Assembly: GCF_024347355.1 (NCBI RefSeq)
Contig: NZ_AP025466.1
Span: 1,178,001 to 1,242,000, forward strand
Origin: Vibrio chagasii
GTDB lineage: Bacteria > Pseudomonadota > Gammaproteobacteria > Enterobacterales > Vibrionaceae
Length of the DNA: 64,000 nt
Direction: 5' to 3'
Below, piece by piece: positions 53,985-63,036 of the stretch. A program made the position numbers and the translations under genes. The notes beneath the pieces are model-generated. The model did no database searches and was not told the DNA's origin. It saw only the letters and a list, made by a program, of their open reading frames with translations. Within the stretch, counting starts at the first letter, position 1, and every line of letters starts with the position of its first letter.

Positions 53985-54509
53985 TCACCTCGTTGTCCTT
54001 GCCATTGTCGGTTTCATTAAGTTGGAGTAGGCGGCCACAAGAAGAGGCAAAAATATCCCCCAACTCAACGCAAGGGCAGCAACTACCGATGCATCTGGCC
54101 AAGTAGCAAGGAGGGCTCCCGCTTTGATTCCTCCCCAATAACTACTAGTACCCGCTACGAACCCTAAGGCGAACAAGATCACTTTTGAGCATTTTAAGAG
54201 CCAGTTAAGGCTGTGGTTGAAACTAATCAAGAACATGATCCATAGGCAGACGAGCCATACAGGGAACCATGATTGATTGGCAATGGCAGGGTCGACGGCG
54301 AAGACGCCGAAGTGAAGCATGAGGCTATCAAGCAGTAGCCCCAATGGTAATAAAACGAGTATTTTAATGTCGCTGTGGCGAGTCGGTGATAATAGGAAGT
54401 GAATGATCACCAGCAGCGGCGTTACGAACGGGGCTTGAGCGGTGAAGAACGCACTACAAACCCAGGTCGCTTGAAACAGAATGAGATTAATAATCCAAAA
54501 CCGTTTCAT
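53985..54509 (-). CDS. DUF2878 family membrane protein
   Basis: A 174-residue integral membrane protein with about six hydrophobic segments, starting at ATG 54509 with a TTGGAG site. It overlaps the end of the Cfa-type gene by 23 bases. Sequence pattern NLILFQATWVCSAF and LLPLGLLLDSLMLHFGVF fit DUF2878. Usually encoded next to cfa-type genes; function unknown. Confidence 0.82.
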   Translation of the reverse strand: MKRFWIINLILFQATWVCSAFFTAQAPFVTPLLVIIHFLLSPTRHSDIKILVLLPLGLLLDSLMLHFGVFAVDPAIANQSWFPVWLVCLWIMFLISFNHSLNWLLKCSKVILFALGFVAGTSSYWGGIKAGALLATWPDASVVAALALSWGIFLPLLVAAYSNLMKPTMARTTR

Positions 54510-55767
54510 CTTTCGCTCCAAAGTAACGAGGTTTTCTTGCGACTAAATGGTGAGTGCTGATCACTCGCTCTTTGAACGCACCTTCACAGTAGCAGAAGTA
54601 GAAGGTCCAAAGGCGCTTGAACTCTTCTGAATAGCCCAGAGACTGCAATTCTTCCCAGCTGTTTTGAAAGGCAATGTTCCAGTCATTCAGTGTGCGAGCG
54701 TAATGCAGACCAATATCGTCGATCTCTTGAACGACAAGGTCGGTACTGGTCGCAAGATGCTGGGTCATCACTGATACAGAAGGTAAGCAGCCGCCAGGGA
54801 AAATGTACTTTTGGATAAAGTCGACGCCTTTACGGTACTTTTCATAACGCCCATCAGCGATGGTAATCGCTTGAATCAGCATTTTGCCGGAAGGCTTCAA
54901 CAATGAAGAGCATTTCTCAAAGAAGGTTTGCAGGTATTCGTGACCTACCGCTTCTATCATCTCAATGGAAACCAACTTGTCGTATTCACCCGTGAGGTTG
55001 CGATAGTCTTCTTTGAGTAGAGTAATTTTGTCGGTTAATCCGAGCGATTTTACGCGCTGCTCTGCTAGCTCGTGTTGTGCATCTGAAATAGTGGTGGTGG
55101 TGACGTGGCAGCCATAATGTTGTGCCATGAAGATTGCTAAACCACCCCAGCCAGTCCCTATTTCAACCACGCTATCCGATTCTGAAAGTTCTAAACGCTC
55201 ACAGATGGTTCTCATCTTGTTTTGTTGTGCTTTAGAAAGGGTTAATGCGTCTTCGCTGTAGATCGCTGACGAGTACTGCATTGAGCTATCAAGAAAACGT
55301 TCGTACAGCTCATTACCGATGTCGTAGTGAGCCAAAATGTTTCGCTTAGAGCCTTGCTCGGTGTTGGCGTTTTTGCGACGAAGCAGTAGATTCTTAATGC
55401 GAGAAATCCACTGGGTTTTGTCGTCTAGCTCATCTAATTGGGATTGGTTGCGAGCCATAATCTGGATAACGCGGGTTAGATTTGGACTGGTCCATTTCCC
55501 ATCAATGTAGGCTTCGGATGCGCCAATACTGCCGTTAATAACAACATCTTTAAAAAAGGTCGCATCATGAATCACGATTCGACCTTTTAAGTCTGCTTCT
55601 CTGTCACCAAACACCGAATGCTGGTCTCGCTCGATGATTTCCAGCGTTGCAAATTGCAGACGCTCTAGGACCTTAAAAATTAAAGCTCGATACTTACAGT
55701 TGCTTGAAACAGCAACGGCTTTGGCTTGGTGTTCAATGTTGTTGTTTTGTTTTGCAAGCTGTTCCAT
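54487..55767 (-). CDS. cfa: cyclopropane-fatty-acyl-phospholipid synthase family methyltransferase
   Basis: A 426-residue SAM-dependent enzyme acting on unsaturated acyl chains of membrane phospholipids. An N-terminal domain (about 1-130) is followed by GNELYERFLDSSMQYSSAIY, the SAM motif VEIGTGWGGLAIFMA, SIEMIEAVGHEY and FQKYIFPGGCLPSV. Position with DUF1365 and an FAD oxidoreductase under an ECF sigma factor means it could be a CfaA/UfaM-like enzyme that adds a methyl branch (furan fatty acids) rather than a plain cyclopropane. The sequence alone does not decide. Confidence 0.9.
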   Translation of the reverse strand: MEQLAKQNNNIEHQAKAVAVSSNCKYRALIFKVLERLQFATLEIIERDQHSVFGDREADLKGRIVIHDATFFKDVVINGSIGASEAYIDGKWTSPNLTRVIQIMARNQSQLDELDDKTQWISRIKNLLLRRKNANTEQGSKRNILAHYDIGNELYERFLDSSMQYSSAIYSEDALTLSKAQQNKMRTICERLELSESDSVVEIGTGWGGLAIFMAQHYGCHVTTTTISDAQHELAEQRVKSLGLTDKITLLKEDYRNLTGEYDKLVSIEMIEAVGHEYLQTFFEKCSSLLKPSGKMLIQAITIADGRYEKYRKGVDFIQKYIFPGGCLPSVSVMTQHLATSTDLVVQEIDDIGLHYARTLNDWNIAFQNSWEELQSLGYSEEFKRLWTFYFCYCEGAFKERVISTHHLVARKPRYFGAKDETVLDY

Positions 55768-55870
55768 GTCAACCTCGCTGAGAATTCATTCTAACTTTTT
55801 ATCAACTAAGTTGGGTGCCGTTCGTTGATTTGAGCACACTCACAACATAATCGAGTATTGGTTCTGGCGC

Positions 55871-56674
55871 TTAAGGTGTCGAGTCCGGATGCGCCACAAA
55901 CGGTACTTTTTTCAGGAATAACTTGAGAGCCTGATAATAAATCCCCATCACGACTTTCACCGTCATTGCCGGGATTTTAACAACCGTTCGTCTAATGTTT
56001 GTTTTCGTTACTGACTGCTTAGTCAAAGCTAGTGTCGCATCGAATATTCGTTCGCTTCTGCGGCTTTCGATGTGGACAAGCGTTCGTTTCGCTGGTGGCT
56101 TAATCTTCCAAAAATAGGTCATGTTTAAATCCATGAACGGCGAAACGTGAAAATCTTTTTTAACTTTTAGCTCTTGGCGCATGTCGATCAGATAATAGTG
56201 TCTCTCTCGCCAAGGTGTGTTGCTAACCTCGGCCAACATATATCGACACTCGTCTGCTTCGTTGTAACAGAAAAAGCAGTTGATTGGACTAAAGTAAATA
56301 CCTAAACATCGGCATTGAGCCAGCATTGTCACACGGTTTACATCAGACCAATCTCCACCAAGCTGTTGTACTTTGGTTGCTATACGTTGTTTTAGAGATT
56401 TAGGTTCATCGCTAATTGCCTTTTCTTCTTTTTCAGCAAGATAATCCGATTCGACAAAGCGAATCGGGTTGTACCAGCGAGTCCCAAACAGCACACTTCT
56501 CGCAGTGGTCTTAGGCAGCTCATCGATATCTAGCCCCATCATGTAGAGCTGGTAGCTGAACTCATGGGGGATATCACCAAAGCGGCGATGTCTGACGTTT
56601 CCCCAATAGATACCGCTGACTTCACTCTGTTCAGATGCTATTTCTGTGTTGGATGCTAGGGCCTCGGTGTTCAT
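55871..56674 (-). CDS. DUF1365 domain protein
   Basis: A 267-residue soluble protein. Family segments: GNVRHRRFGDIPHEFSYQLYMMGLDIDELP, the CRCLGIYFSPINCFFCYNE stretch, EVSNTPWRERHYYLID and KDFHVSPFMDLNMTYFWKI. It overlaps the FAD oxidoreductase gene by four bases. In Rhodobacter a relative in the sigma-E regulon (RSP_1090 as I recall) affects singlet-oxygen signalling and furan fatty acids. The biochemical role is unknown. Confidence 0.88.
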   Translation of the reverse strand: MNTEALASNTEIASEQSEVSGIYWGNVRHRRFGDIPHEFSYQLYMMGLDIDELPKTTARSVLFGTRWYNPIRFVESDYLAEKEEKAISDEPKSLKQRIATKVQQLGGDWSDVNRVTMLAQCRCLGIYFSPINCFFCYNEADECRYMLAEVSNTPWRERHYYLIDMRQELKVKKDFHVSPFMDLNMTYFWKIKPPAKRTLVHIESRRSERIFDATLALTKQSVTKTNIRRTVVKIPAMTVKVVMGIYYQALKLFLKKVPFVAHPDSTP

Positions 56675-57942
56675 TTTGCTGCGCTCGTGCTGAGATCCAG
56701 ACCGAAGCGCTTGGTCACATCCAATGCGCTATGCACACCATCTTCGTGGAACCCGTTGTACCAATACGCACCTGCGAAATGCGTATTCTGTTTACCGCAA
56801 ATTCGGTCACGCTGTTGCTGTGCATTAACCGTGTTGGAGTTCAATACTGGGTGGTGATACACAAAGCTTCGGATGATCTTTTCTGGAGCAATGGCTTCAC
56901 TCTGGTTTAAGGTCACGCAGAAGGTATCTTTGCTCTCTATTCCCTGCAGAATATTCATGTTGTAAGTGACACAAGCTGGTCGCTTGCTATTACCATCCAG
57001 CATGTAGTTCCAACTTGCCCACGCCAGCTTTCTGTCTGGTAGCAAGCTGGTATCGGTATGAAGAACTACTTCGTTGCGGCTGTATGGAATCTCGCCCAGT
57101 ACTCGCTGCTCATGTTCGGTCGCGTCACCAAGTAGGCGTAAGGCTTGGTCTGAGTGACAAGCGAATATCACTTCATCGAAGTCTTGTGTGCCGCCATCTT
57201 CAAACTCAATGGTAATGCCAGCCTCTTGGCGGGTGACTTGTTTGATTAATGTGTTCAACGCGACCGGTTTGTTTAAACGCGAAAGGATGATCTCAACATA
57301 AGAGCGAGACCCTTTAGGGATCACATACCACTGCGGGCGGTTGGCAATGTCTAGCAGGCCGTGGTTGTAGAAGAACTGAATGAAGAATTTGAGTTCGAAC
57401 TCTTCCATCTCTTCAAGACTTGTTGACCAAATAGCCGCACCCATTGGAAGAATGTAGTGTTGGCTAAAGAAGTCAGAAAATTGGTTGTCGCGTAGGAAAC
57501 TGCCAAGGGTAACGTCAGGGGTGAAGCGGTTACTTTCAAATTGAGCCTTACACAACTTGTTGAATTTCAGAATGTCAGATATTAATGACCAGAACTGCGG
57601 TTTGAAGATGTTGCTCCTCTGCGCAAATAGCGAGTTGATGCTGTGACCATTGTATTCAAACTGAGTGGTTGTGTTGTGAACGCTGAAACTCATCTCGGTG
57701 GGTTGCCTTTCGACACCCAACTGTTCGAGTAGTTGATTGAAGTTTGGGTAGGTTCGATCGTTGAACACGATGAAGCCAGTATCAATCGAGAACGCCGAGC
57801 CTTGATGTTCAATATCAACGGTGGCGGTGTGCCCACCAACGTAATCATTTTTTTCGAATACTGTTACGTCGTGGTGTTTATCTAATATGTGCGCGCAAGT
57901 AAGTCCAGAAATACCTGAACCAATAATGGCGATTTTCATCAT
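56671..57942 (-). CDS. FAD-dependent oxidoreductase (amine oxidase/desaturase-like)
   Basis: A 423-residue flavoprotein. The dinucleotide motif IAIIGSGISGLTCAHIL starts at residue 3, followed by VFEKNDYVGGHTATVD, TGFIVFNDRTYPNF and the C-terminal FAGAYWYNGFHEDGVHSAL. The ATG at 57942 follows AAGGA and avoids overlap with the SDR gene. It resembles the UfaD-type fatty acyl desaturases and phytoene-desaturase relatives in the DUF1365-cfa cluster, so it may oxidise acyl chains. Confidence 0.87.
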   Translation of the reverse strand: MMKIAIIGSGISGLTCAHILDKHHDVTVFEKNDYVGGHTATVDIEHQGSAFSIDTGFIVFNDRTYPNFNQLLEQLGVERQPTEMSFSVHNTTTQFEYNGHSINSLFAQRSNIFKPQFWSLISDILKFNKLCKAQFESNRFTPDVTLGSFLRDNQFSDFFSQHYILPMGAAIWSTSLEEMEEFELKFFIQFFYNHGLLDIANRPQWYVIPKGSRSYVEIILSRLNKPVALNTLIKQVTRQEAGITIEFEDGGTQDFDEVIFACHSDQALRLLGDATEHEQRVLGEIPYSRNEVVLHTDTSLLPDRKLAWASWNYMLDGNSKRPACVTYNMNILQGIESKDTFCVTLNQSEAIAPEKIIRSFVYHHPVLNSNTVNAQQQRDRICGKQNTHFAGAYWYNGFHEDGVHSALDVTKRFGLDLSTSAAK

Positions 57943-57944
57943 TG

Positions 57945-58676
57945 TTATACCATCCTTGAAGCGAGTTTTTGCCAAACTGAAGTTGGAAGCATTCTTAATA
58001 GCTTCATCAACATGATGAATCGTCGAGGGAAATCGATCTCGCTCTTTCCTTGAGCAATTCCGTTAACGATTCGCTGGGTTGCAGCCTCACTACTTATAAT
58101 CATAGGCATAGAGAACGTGTTTCGCTCGGTTAAAGGCGTTTCCACAAAGCCAGGATGCACAATTGAGACATGAATATTGTGCTTGGCAAGATCAACCGAA
58201 AGCGTTTTTCCTAAGTAAGTGAGTGCAGCCTTGGAAGCGCCATAAGCCTCGGCTCGTGGCAGAGGCAAAAAGCTAGCGCTAGAGCTAACTAAAACCAAGC
58301 GTCCGCCGGGTTTGATGTTTTTCAACCAAGACTTTAGAGCGTAACCAATGGAGATTAAGTTAATGTTGATGACACGCTCAAAAAGCTCTGCATCAAAGTT
58401 GACTGGATCATCGATGTATTCACAGTCACCCGCATTGAGTATCAGCAGGTCGAGAGGTTTGTCTTGGTCAAGCTCTGGGAAATTGTGGTAATCCGTCAAA
58501 TCAAAGCACAGTGGTGTGATCGACGACTCCGCGATGTCTGTCTCGTGTGAATCGACTAGGGCTTGTAATTTATCTTGGCTACGACCACAAGCAATGACTT
58601 GATGTCCTTGCTGGGCATAATCAATAGCGAGTGATTGGCCGATACCAGAGGTCGCGCCTGTGATCATAATACGCAT
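57945..58676 (-). CDS. short-chain dehydrogenase/reductase
   Basis: A 243-residue SDR with GATSGIGQSLAIDYA, ILNAGDC, catalytic Ser in LVSSSASFLP and YGASK (YxxxK). The HPGFVETPLT segment is typical. Its start overlaps the stop of the NTF2-like gene by one base. SDRs also occur in the Rhodobacter sigma-E cluster. Substrate unknown. Confidence 0.9.
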   Translation of the reverse strand: MRIMITGATSGIGQSLAIDYAQQGHQVIACGRSQDKLQALVDSHETDIAESSITPLCFDLTDYHNFPELDQDKPLDLLILNAGDCEYIDDPVNFDAELFERVININLISIGYALKSWLKNIKPGGRLVLVSSSASFLPLPRAEAYGASKAALTYLGKTLSVDLAKHNIHVSIVHPGFVETPLTERNTFSMPMIISSEAATQRIVNGIAQGKSEIDFPRRFIMLMKLLRMLPTSVWQKLASRMV

Positions 58677-59107
58677 TATCGGCTCGCTCTTTTCTTGATG
58701 GATTTGATGGCGCAGCCTAATACCGGAACATGTTCATACAACATAGAGCCGACATCGAGATAGTCTCTATGGTAAATCACTTGATCATCGAGCATTTTAA
58801 GATGGCTGTGGCCTTGCACCTCAATAGGCTTCTGCCCATTAAGTTGCTTGTGTACAAAGTGCATTGTCCAATATACCGATGCTTCTCCGTTAACTTCAAA
58901 CGTGTGCTCGATGTGAAAGTCACAGCTAGTCACTTGGGTGTAAATGTTGTCGAAGTAGTGAGTTAGCGCTGCAATGCCGCTGACATGATGTAGCGGGTCT
59001 TGGAATTCGATATTAGGGTGATAAACCGTCTTTAGCACGTCGAAATTGTCCGTTCCGAGCTCTCGATACATGTTGAGAAAGTTATCAAGCCATAGAGAGT
59101 TATCCAT
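58676..59107 (-). CDS. NTF2-like (SnoaL-type) protein
   Basis: A 143-residue cone-shaped fold protein (LNMYRELGTDNFDVLKTVYHPNIEFQDPLHHVSGIAALTHYFDNIY, VYWTMHFVHKQLNG, SHLKMLDDQVIYHRDYLD). The ATG at 59107 is preferred; GTG 59116 also fits. It is tightly packed between the photolyase and SDR genes. Members bind or isomerise small hydrophobic ligands. No catalytic role can be read. Confidence 0.85.
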   Translation of the reverse strand: MDNSLWLDNFLNMYRELGTDNFDVLKTVYHPNIEFQDPLHHVSGIAALTHYFDNIYTQVTSCDFHIEHTFEVNGEASVYWTMHFVHKQLNGQKPIEVQGHSHLKMLDDQVIYHRDYLDVGSMLYEHVPVLGCAIKSIKKRASR

Positions 59108-59121
59108 AATATTCACTCTAA

Positions 59122-60537
59122 TTATTTGAAAAAGGCTAAGGCTCTCAATCGTGCTTCTTTATGTTCAACGATGGGTTGCCAGTATTCACTGTTTATTCCG
59201 TTTTTTGCTATGTAATCATGTGGGAAATGCACATGCTTATCCGGAATATTTTTCAGTTCTGGTATGTACTTACGGATAAAAATTCCCTTCGGATCAAACT
59301 TTTCACTCTGGGTGATTGGATTGAAGATTCGAAAGTAAGGTTGTGCATCACAGCCGGTACTTGAAGCCCACTGCCAGCCGCCATTGTTGGCACTAAAATC
59401 ACCGTCAATTAGGTGATCCATAAAGAAGCGCTCACCCCAACGCCAGTCAATCAACAAATGTTTAGTTAGAAAGCTAGCGACTACCATTCTTAACCTGTTG
59501 TGCATCCAGCCGGTGTCAAGCAGTTGGCGCATGGCCGCATCAACTAGAGGGTAGCCTGTTTTCCCTTCACACCAAGCTTTAAAGTTAGGGTGGTCTTGAT
59601 ACCAGTCTAAGCCATTGTATTTCTGTTGAAAGTTAGCGCCTTTAACCAGTTTAGGATGATGGAACATCAAATGCTTATAAAAATCGCGCCAAATGAGTTC
59701 ATTAAGCCAAGAGAAGGCAGGCAATTGGGTATCAAACAGTAGATCCGGTTGTTGTTGGATTAACTGAATGGCTAACCATCTTGGGCTTACCGCGCCAATC
59801 GCTAAGTAAGGCGATAAACCTGAGGTGCCTTTTATCGACGGGATGTCTCTTAGGTGAGCGTAGTCGTTGACCTTGTTGGCTAGGAAGTTAGGAATCACAT
59901 TGCCAAGTACGTCTTGGCTTAGTGGCCAACGGCTTGAGTCAACATGTGGAAAGTCGAAATCATAGTCACTGGCAAGCTGGAGCGTTTGCAGGTTGTCAGG
60001 CAACTCAGTCTTAGCATTGTTATTAGAAGCGAGTGCCGCAGGGCTGCACTGAATCCCTTTAGCTTGAACTTCTTTTAACCAGGCATTTTTAAATGGCGTG
60101 AAAACCTTGAACATCTCACCTTGCTGGTTAAGCACACTGCCTAGAGGGAGCATCACATCACAGTCACTGGTCTTAAGGTTTATGCCGCTCGATATCAGTT
60201 GTTGGTCACGAGCCTGTTCATCGGCCTCTGGCTCTGAATTGGCGAAAACAACCTGAGAACCGAGTTGTTGGTACAGCTCAGTCAATTGCTTGGCTTGATC
60301 ATCAAAATCGGTCGCTTTAAGGTGCAGCAGGGTTATCCCCAAGTCGGCAAGTTCAGCTTCCAGTTGCTTTAAATGGCGGAAGATAAAGTCTGCTTTAATA
60401 GGAGCAAGGTGATGCTGATACCACTGTTGTGGTGTCGAAATAAAAACGGCGATAGACACGCCGTTTTCGATTGCTGAGACAAGAGCTGGGTTATCGTGAA
60501 TTCGCAGGTCTCGTCTTATCCATAGAATGTCGCTCAA
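59122..60537 (-). CDS. phrB: deoxyribodipyrimidine photolyase (class I CPD)
   Basis: A 471-residue light-driven enzyme that splits cyclobutane pyrimidine dimers. N-terminal antenna domain (WIRRDLRIHDNPAL); FAD domain with WLNELIWRDFYKHLMFHHP, CEGKTGYPLVDAAMRQL, GWMHNRLRMVVASFLTKHLLIDWRWGE and FSANNGGWQWASSTGCDAQPYFRIFNP. It overlaps the YbgA-like gene by four bases; the same pair (ybgA-phr) occurs in E. coli. Photolyase under a sigma-E/ChrR unit repeats the Rhodobacter arrangement. Confidence 0.96.
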   Translation of the reverse strand: MSDILWIRRDLRIHDNPALVSAIENGVSIAVFISTPQQWYQHHLAPIKADFIFRHLKQLEAELADLGITLLHLKATDFDDQAKQLTELYQQLGSQVVFANSEPEADEQARDQQLISSGINLKTSDCDVMLPLGSVLNQQGEMFKVFTPFKNAWLKEVQAKGIQCSPAALASNNNAKTELPDNLQTLQLASDYDFDFPHVDSSRWPLSQDVLGNVIPNFLANKVNDYAHLRDIPSIKGTSGLSPYLAIGAVSPRWLAIQLIQQQPDLLFDTQLPAFSWLNELIWRDFYKHLMFHHPKLVKGANFQQKYNGLDWYQDHPNFKAWCEGKTGYPLVDAAMRQLLDTGWMHNRLRMVVASFLTKHLLIDWRWGERFFMDHLIDGDFSANNGGWQWASSTGCDAQPYFRIFNPITQSEKFDPKGIFIRKYIPELKNIPDKHVHFPHDYIAKNGINSEYWQPIVEHKEARLRALAFFK

Positions 60538-61481
60538 TATCCGTATCTCAGTTTTAGTTCTTGCGGATGAGGGTTTAGGTAAACCTGTGATTGCAGGTAT
60601 TCGTTTGGATACTCCATCAAGTAGTGGTTGATCAGTGTCAGTGGCACTAATAGCGGGATCACGCCCTCTCTGAAAGATGCAATTTGGTTGGATAATTCTT
60701 GTTTGTGAGCACTGCTGAGTTGCTTCTTAAAGTAACCTTGCAAGTGCTGAAGCGTGTTGGCGTGCGTACCACGGTTTGCATGGTGTGATAACGCTGTCAT
60801 TAATCCTTCAATGTACTGGTCTGCAAGCTCATTGATATCTAAGTCATTACTTGCTAATAGCTTGCCAAGACTCTTATAGCTTTCAACGTGATGACACATC
60901 ACTAAGTACTTGTGCGCGCTGTGGAACCGGATAAGCTTGTGTTTTGTTACGCCCTCGTCAACTAGGTCTAGCCATTTCTGATACGTAAACACACGTGTCA
61001 TGAAGTTCTCACGCAAAATAGGATCGTTAAGTCGGCCGTTTTCTTCAACTGGGAGTAGAGGATTAGCGTCCATGATTTGTTGTGTGAACATGCCAATACC
61101 TGTGGACTCAGATCCACGTCCATGGTGATGATAAACTTTCACACGCTCCATACCGCAAGTTGGGCTCTTCTGGCAAACAATGAAGCCCGCTATATGCTGG
61201 TTGTTCTTTGAGTAACTTTGTCCGAACTCGATCAGTTCTTGAGTTACGTCACCTGACCCGTCTGGGCGGGAAACGTGAATGATATCGTCTAACATCCGTG
61301 TCTGACGAATAGTTGGGCGCGGCGTTGGCAATCCAACTGCCATTTCAGGGCACACTGGCTCAAGCTCAACGTAATCTGCAAGATCTTCAGTACAGAAGCG
61401 AGAACGTTTGTGGCCAGTATCGAACCTAACTTTATGACCGGCGACACATGCACTAATGCCTATTTTTATTTTTTTATCCAT
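60534..61481 (-). CDS. DUF523-DUF1722 (YbgA-like) protein
   Basis: A 315-residue two-domain protein. The N-terminal DUF523 part (IKIGISACVAGHKVRFDTGHKR, CPEMAVGLPTPR, CQKSPTCGMERV) holds conserved Cys residues; the C-terminal DUF1722 part (KYLVMCHHVESYKSLGKLLA, LQHLQGYFKKQLSS) is helical. It is coupled with photolyase. A role in thiouracil or metal-linked chemistry has been suggested for relatives, but the present function is unknown. Confidence 0.9.
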   Translation of the reverse strand: MDKKIKIGISACVAGHKVRFDTGHKRSRFCTEDLADYVELEPVCPEMAVGLPTPRPTIRQTRMLDDIIHVSRPDGSGDVTQELIEFGQSYSKNNQHIAGFIVCQKSPTCGMERVKVYHHHGRGSESTGIGMFTQQIMDANPLLPVEENGRLNDPILRENFMTRVFTYQKWLDLVDEGVTKHKLIRFHSAHKYLVMCHHVESYKSLGKLLASNDLDINELADQYIEGLMTALSHHANRGTHANTLQHLQGYFKKQLSSAHKQELSNQIASFREGVIPLLVPLTLINHYLMEYPNEYLQSQVYLNPHPQELKLRYGY

Positions 61482-61523
61482 TGGTCAATTCCTTACGTTC
61501 ATTGCTCATTTTATTTCTTATTA

Positions 61524-61546
61524 TGTGGGATGTTGCTTATCCCACA
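61524..61546. repeat. hairpin between chrR and the YbgA-like gene
   Basis: TGTGGGAT / ATCCCACA with a seven-base loop and no T run. It may shape the relative mRNA levels of the sigma-anti-sigma pair and the genes after it. Confidence 0.4.
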
Positions 61547-61606
61547 TTAATTTAGTCTGTTTTTGACGTTGTTTCCTAGCCGACTTTAAAAGTTCTGTGA
61601 TGTAAC

Positions 61607-62287
61607 TTAATAAATGTATTTACCTAGTGGGTTGAACAGCTGGCTCACCCCTTTGGTGAAGTACAAGGCGTCGCTTGATACTGTCAGGCACACACACCCT
61701 TCTTTCGTTGCTGGCTGATGGGTATGTTTTCCATCTAACCAAATGAAATCGCCTTTGTTGTAGACACCCATCTCGTCTTCAAAACTGCCTTCTAACAAAA
61801 GCGTAATCTCAAAGCCTTTATGTGTATGGCAAGGCACTTGACCGTCTTTATCGATGTGTAACAAGCTAGTGTGGTGCGCGTCATCTTCAAAATCGAGTCG
61901 TGCTCGAGATATCTTCCCAAGGTTCATCCAGTCCTTTCTCGCGATTGAACTCAACGCACGTGGAATAGTGAATGTGGTATCAGCCACAGTCACTTGTTCA
62001 GCTTTCGATTCCACCTCGATTGATTGCGACAAATCGGCGGTGATCTGATCAATAACGTCAAAATCGAAATCTATGTCGTCTGTAAGGAAGCTGTCCATCT
62101 CCTTACTTGTTGCTGTTTGCTGATCATCAAATACGCTGTCAGCTGCATTAGCAGTTAGCTGTTTCACTTTTGCCTGGCAATGTTCACAAAGCTCGACATG
62201 GCTGGACACAATTAGAAAAACTGAGTCAGCAAGAGTGCCGTCAACAAAGTTTTTCAATATTGCATCATTTGGGTGATGTTTAATCAT
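61607..62287 (-). CDS. chrR: ChrR-type zinc anti-sigma factor with cupin domain
   Basis: A 226-residue anti-sigma factor. The N-terminal zinc domain has His5 and the HxxxCxxC motif (His30, Cys34, Cys37; SSHVELCEHC). A C-terminal cupin-like domain carries His154, His156 and Glu160 (CHTHKGFE) and His188/His190 (GKHTHQ), the second zinc site required for response to singlet oxygen in Rhodobacter ChrR. It overlaps the sigma gene by eight bases, so the two are produced together. Confidence 0.92.
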   Translation of the reverse strand: MIKHHPNDAILKNFVDGTLADSVFLIVSSHVELCEHCQAKVKQLTANAADSVFDDQQTATSKEMDSFLTDDIDFDFDVIDQITADLSQSIEVESKAEQVTVADTTFTIPRALSSIARKDWMNLGKISRARLDFEDDAHHTSLLHIDKDGQVPCHTHKGFEITLLLEGSFEDEMGVYNKGDFIWLDGKHTHQPATKEGCVCLTVSSDALYFTKGVSQLFNPLGKYIY

Positions 62288-62927
62288 GGCTTTGTTCCCC
62301 CATGTGAACCTTAAGTTTGGCTAGAGCTAGTCTTAAACGGGATTTCACGGTTCCAAGCGGGACGCCGAGTTGCTGAGCGAGTTGCTCTTGTGACAGCTCT
62401 TGGAAGTAAACGCCTTTCACTATGGTTTTCTGAGCTAAAGGGAGCTTCTCGATTTGCGTCATGACATGTCGGCTCATTAGATGATCGCCAAAAGGTAAAT
62501 CTTCGTTTTGAGTCTCAGCCACCATAGCATCTAATGGCCAGATGTCGTCAGCTATTGTTTGCTCTGCTTTTGCTTTTACTTTGCGTAGCATATCGAATGC
62601 TGCGTTTCGCATTACTGTGTACACCCAAGTAGTCGCTGCACCTTTATCTTCATTGTAGAGGTGTGCTTTCTTCCAAACGTTGGTCATAGTGTCTTGGACC
62701 AGTTCGTTTGCGGCTGCTTCACCACCGAGTTTGCTGATTCCAAAACGTTTTATTTTCGGTGCAAAAAACTTGAACAAACAGGTGAATGCCTGTTTGTCCC
62801 GGTTTTCTCCCACCGAAATTAACCAGCTTGAGAGCTCTGTAGGTACTTTGTTTTCACTCGGTAATTTGTTGTCGGGAATGATGACATGCTCCTTACCCTT
62901 CCCTTTACTTCTGCTTTCCACTTGCAT
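62280..62927 (-). CDS. ECF sigma factor (ECF11/RpoE, ChrR-controlled)
   Basis: A 215-residue group IV sigma factor. Region 2: ANELVQDTMTNVWKKAHLY, ATTWVYTVMRNAAFDMLRK; region 4: LPLAQKTIVKGVYFQELSQEQLAQQLGVPLGTVKSRLRLALAKL. A 30-residue N-terminal tail precedes region 2. With ChrR it should direct the photo-oxidative stress genes that follow. A matching promoter lies 34 bases upstream, so it probably feeds back on itself. Confidence 0.93.
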   Translation of the reverse strand: MQVESRSKGKGKEHVIIPDNKLPSENKVPTELSSWLISVGENRDKQAFTCLFKFFAPKIKRFGISKLGGEAAANELVQDTMTNVWKKAHLYNEDKGAATTWVYTVMRNAAFDMLRKVKAKAEQTIADDIWPLDAMVAETQNEDLPFGDHLMSRHVMTQIEKLPLAQKTIVKGVYFQELSQEQLAQQLGVPLGTVKSRLRLALAKLKVHMGEQSHD

Positions 62928-62960
62928 AGTCAGTAACCATCATGCGAATTTGAGTGGCAC

Positions 62961-62986
62961 TACGTGCGCAGCATCAGTAGGGATCA
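62961..62986 (-). promoter_or_regulatory. ECF11-type promoter before the sigma factor gene
   Basis: On the minus strand TGATCC (-35), 16 bases, CGTA (-10). This is the form of Rhodobacter RpoE promoters (TGATCC then TAAG-like). The predicted start leaves a leader of about 25-30 bases. Confidence 0.65.
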
Positions 62987-63036
62987 CTTTTGTTTAAATT
63001 AATTTTTTCTATACAAAATTATAGTGAAAAAAGCGT

